Source: an uncultured Chryseolinea sp.
Lineage (GTDB): Bacteria > Bacteroidota > Bacteroidia > Cytophagales > Cyclobacteriaceae
Reading direction: 5' to 3'
Assembly (NCBI GenBank): GCA_946478915.1
Contig: CAMLER010000318.1
Span: forward strand, 1 to 6,240
DNA: 6,240 nucleotides
Shown here: piece after piece, positions 5,707 through 6,240 of the stretch
Layout of the letters: each line of letters opens with the position of its first letter
Position numbering within the stretch: the first letter of the stretch is position 1
Program-made: the position numbers and the translations under genes
The notes under the pieces: generated by a model
Databases searched by the model: none
What the model was told of the DNA's origin: nothing
What the model saw: only the letters and a program-made list of their open reading frames with translations

Positions 5707-6240
5707 TTACCTCTTAATAATCTTTACAATACCAGATCCCTCAGGCGTATCGATCCTTATGACGTATAACCCAGGAGTTGCTTCGACACCATTTTGATAT
5801 TTGCCATCCCATACCACAGAATGATTTCCCGGTGCCTGCGGTTCCTCTAACAATAGCTTGACTTTATTTCCGAATTTGTCATAAACGCTCACCCGCACGG
5901 CTGTCGAGCCTGCAATAGCATAGTTAATGTTAGTAATGGATGTAAAAGGATTTGGGTAACTTTTCAGGTCGAAGCCCTCTTCGTCCGCTGGACTGGCCGT
6001 TGCTAAATCATCAGCGTCTACATCCATGAAAAATTCCTCCGGCAGTGTGGCCTTCCTGGCGTTCATGTCTCCTTGCCCTATTATTACAAGGCCCACCGGC
6101 GCTTTCAAGGTCACGGCTTTGGTGATGTACATAGGTTCATCGTAGCTTCCTTTCACAATATTGACGATGCCTCCAATTTCCGCATGCTCAATACCCTCAT
6201 ATATTTCAAGATAGGGTTTGTCAATTGAGCCTGTGCTCGA
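5707..6240 (-). CDS. C-terminal part of a secreted protein with type IX secretion (T9SS type A) sorting domain; N-terminus beyond window
   Basis: The minus-strand frame is open from the right edge to TAA at 5707-5709, with 177 visible residues and no stop. A GTG at 6156 is internal, because recognisable sequence continues upstream of it. Residues 1-57 resemble one turn of a right-handed parallel beta-helix module: TGSIDKPYLEIYEGIEHA, GGIVNIVKGSYDEP, then VTLKAPVGLVIIG. An acidic, low-complexity linker follows. From about residue 92 comes the T9SS type A domain: YPNPF, INYAIAG, VRVSVYDKFGNKVK, VVWDGKYQNG, PGLYVIRI and terminal KIIKR. In Bacteroidota this domain guides a protein through the type IX translocon, after which it is cleaved and the cargo is attached to the surface or released. 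The catalytic or binding domain lies outside the window, so the cargo's function cannot be told. Confidence 0.88.
   Translation of the reverse strand, partial: SSTGSIDKPYLEIYEGIEHAEIGGIVNIVKGSYDEPMYITKAVTLKAPVGLVIIGQGDMNARKATLPEEFFMDVDADDLATASPADEEGFDLKSYPNPFTSITNINYAIAGSTAVRVSVYDKFGNKVKLLLEEPQAPGNHSVVWDGKYQNGVEATPGLYVIRIDTPEGSGIVKIIKR

Overview
The window looks like a chromosome fragment from a free-living Bacteroidota bacterium, plausibly of the Cytophagales type. The main evidence is a C-terminal type IX secretion sorting domain (YPNPF start, KIIKR end) on the right-edge gene. A bacteriophytochrome with a separate single-domain response regulator and weak Shine-Dalgarno signals fit this. 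The finer placement is inference. The window is almost fully coding: five genes are well recognised by family motifs, and a sixth, at the right edge, is recognised only at its C-terminus. No RNA gene, insertion sequence or CRISPR array is visible.

Layout: (1) positions 1-1676, plus strand, the 3' two-thirds of a rifamycin phosphotransferase (rph) cut by the left edge. (2) 1677-1760, a spacer with a heptad-repeat hairpin and a Shine-Dalgarno that can itself be base-paired. (3) 1761-2321, plus strand, a biliverdin-forming heme oxygenase. (4) 2318-2749, minus strand, an Rcp1-type response regulator whose 3' end overlaps the heme oxygenase by 4 nt. (5) 2750-2848, a divergent promoter region. (6) 2849-5128, plus strand, a complete PAS-GAF-PHY-histidine kinase bacteriophytochrome. 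(7) a second repeat copy. (8) 5226-5603, minus strand, a group 1 truncated hemoglobin. (9) a third repeat copy. (10) 5707-6240, minus strand, the C-terminus of a secreted T9SS cargo protein cut by the right edge.

The middle forms a self-contained red/far-red sensing cassette: heme oxygenase makes biliverdin from heme, the phytochrome binds it through an N-terminal cysteine and acts as a sensor kinase, and the response regulator is the likely phosphate acceptor. The truncated hemoglobin is another heme protein next door, but a functional link is not shown. The rifamycin phosphotransferase is an antibiotic-inactivating enzyme with no obvious link to light sensing.

The most unusual signal is non-coding. 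Three intergenic spacers carry the same kind of element: left-side heptads of the form GGYRTA and right-side heptads TATTCC. In two copies the arms fold into hairpins in which a pyrimidine-pyrimidine mismatch recurs at the same place in each heptad. In the copy before heme oxygenase, the last right-arm unit can instead pair with that gene's ribosome binding site.
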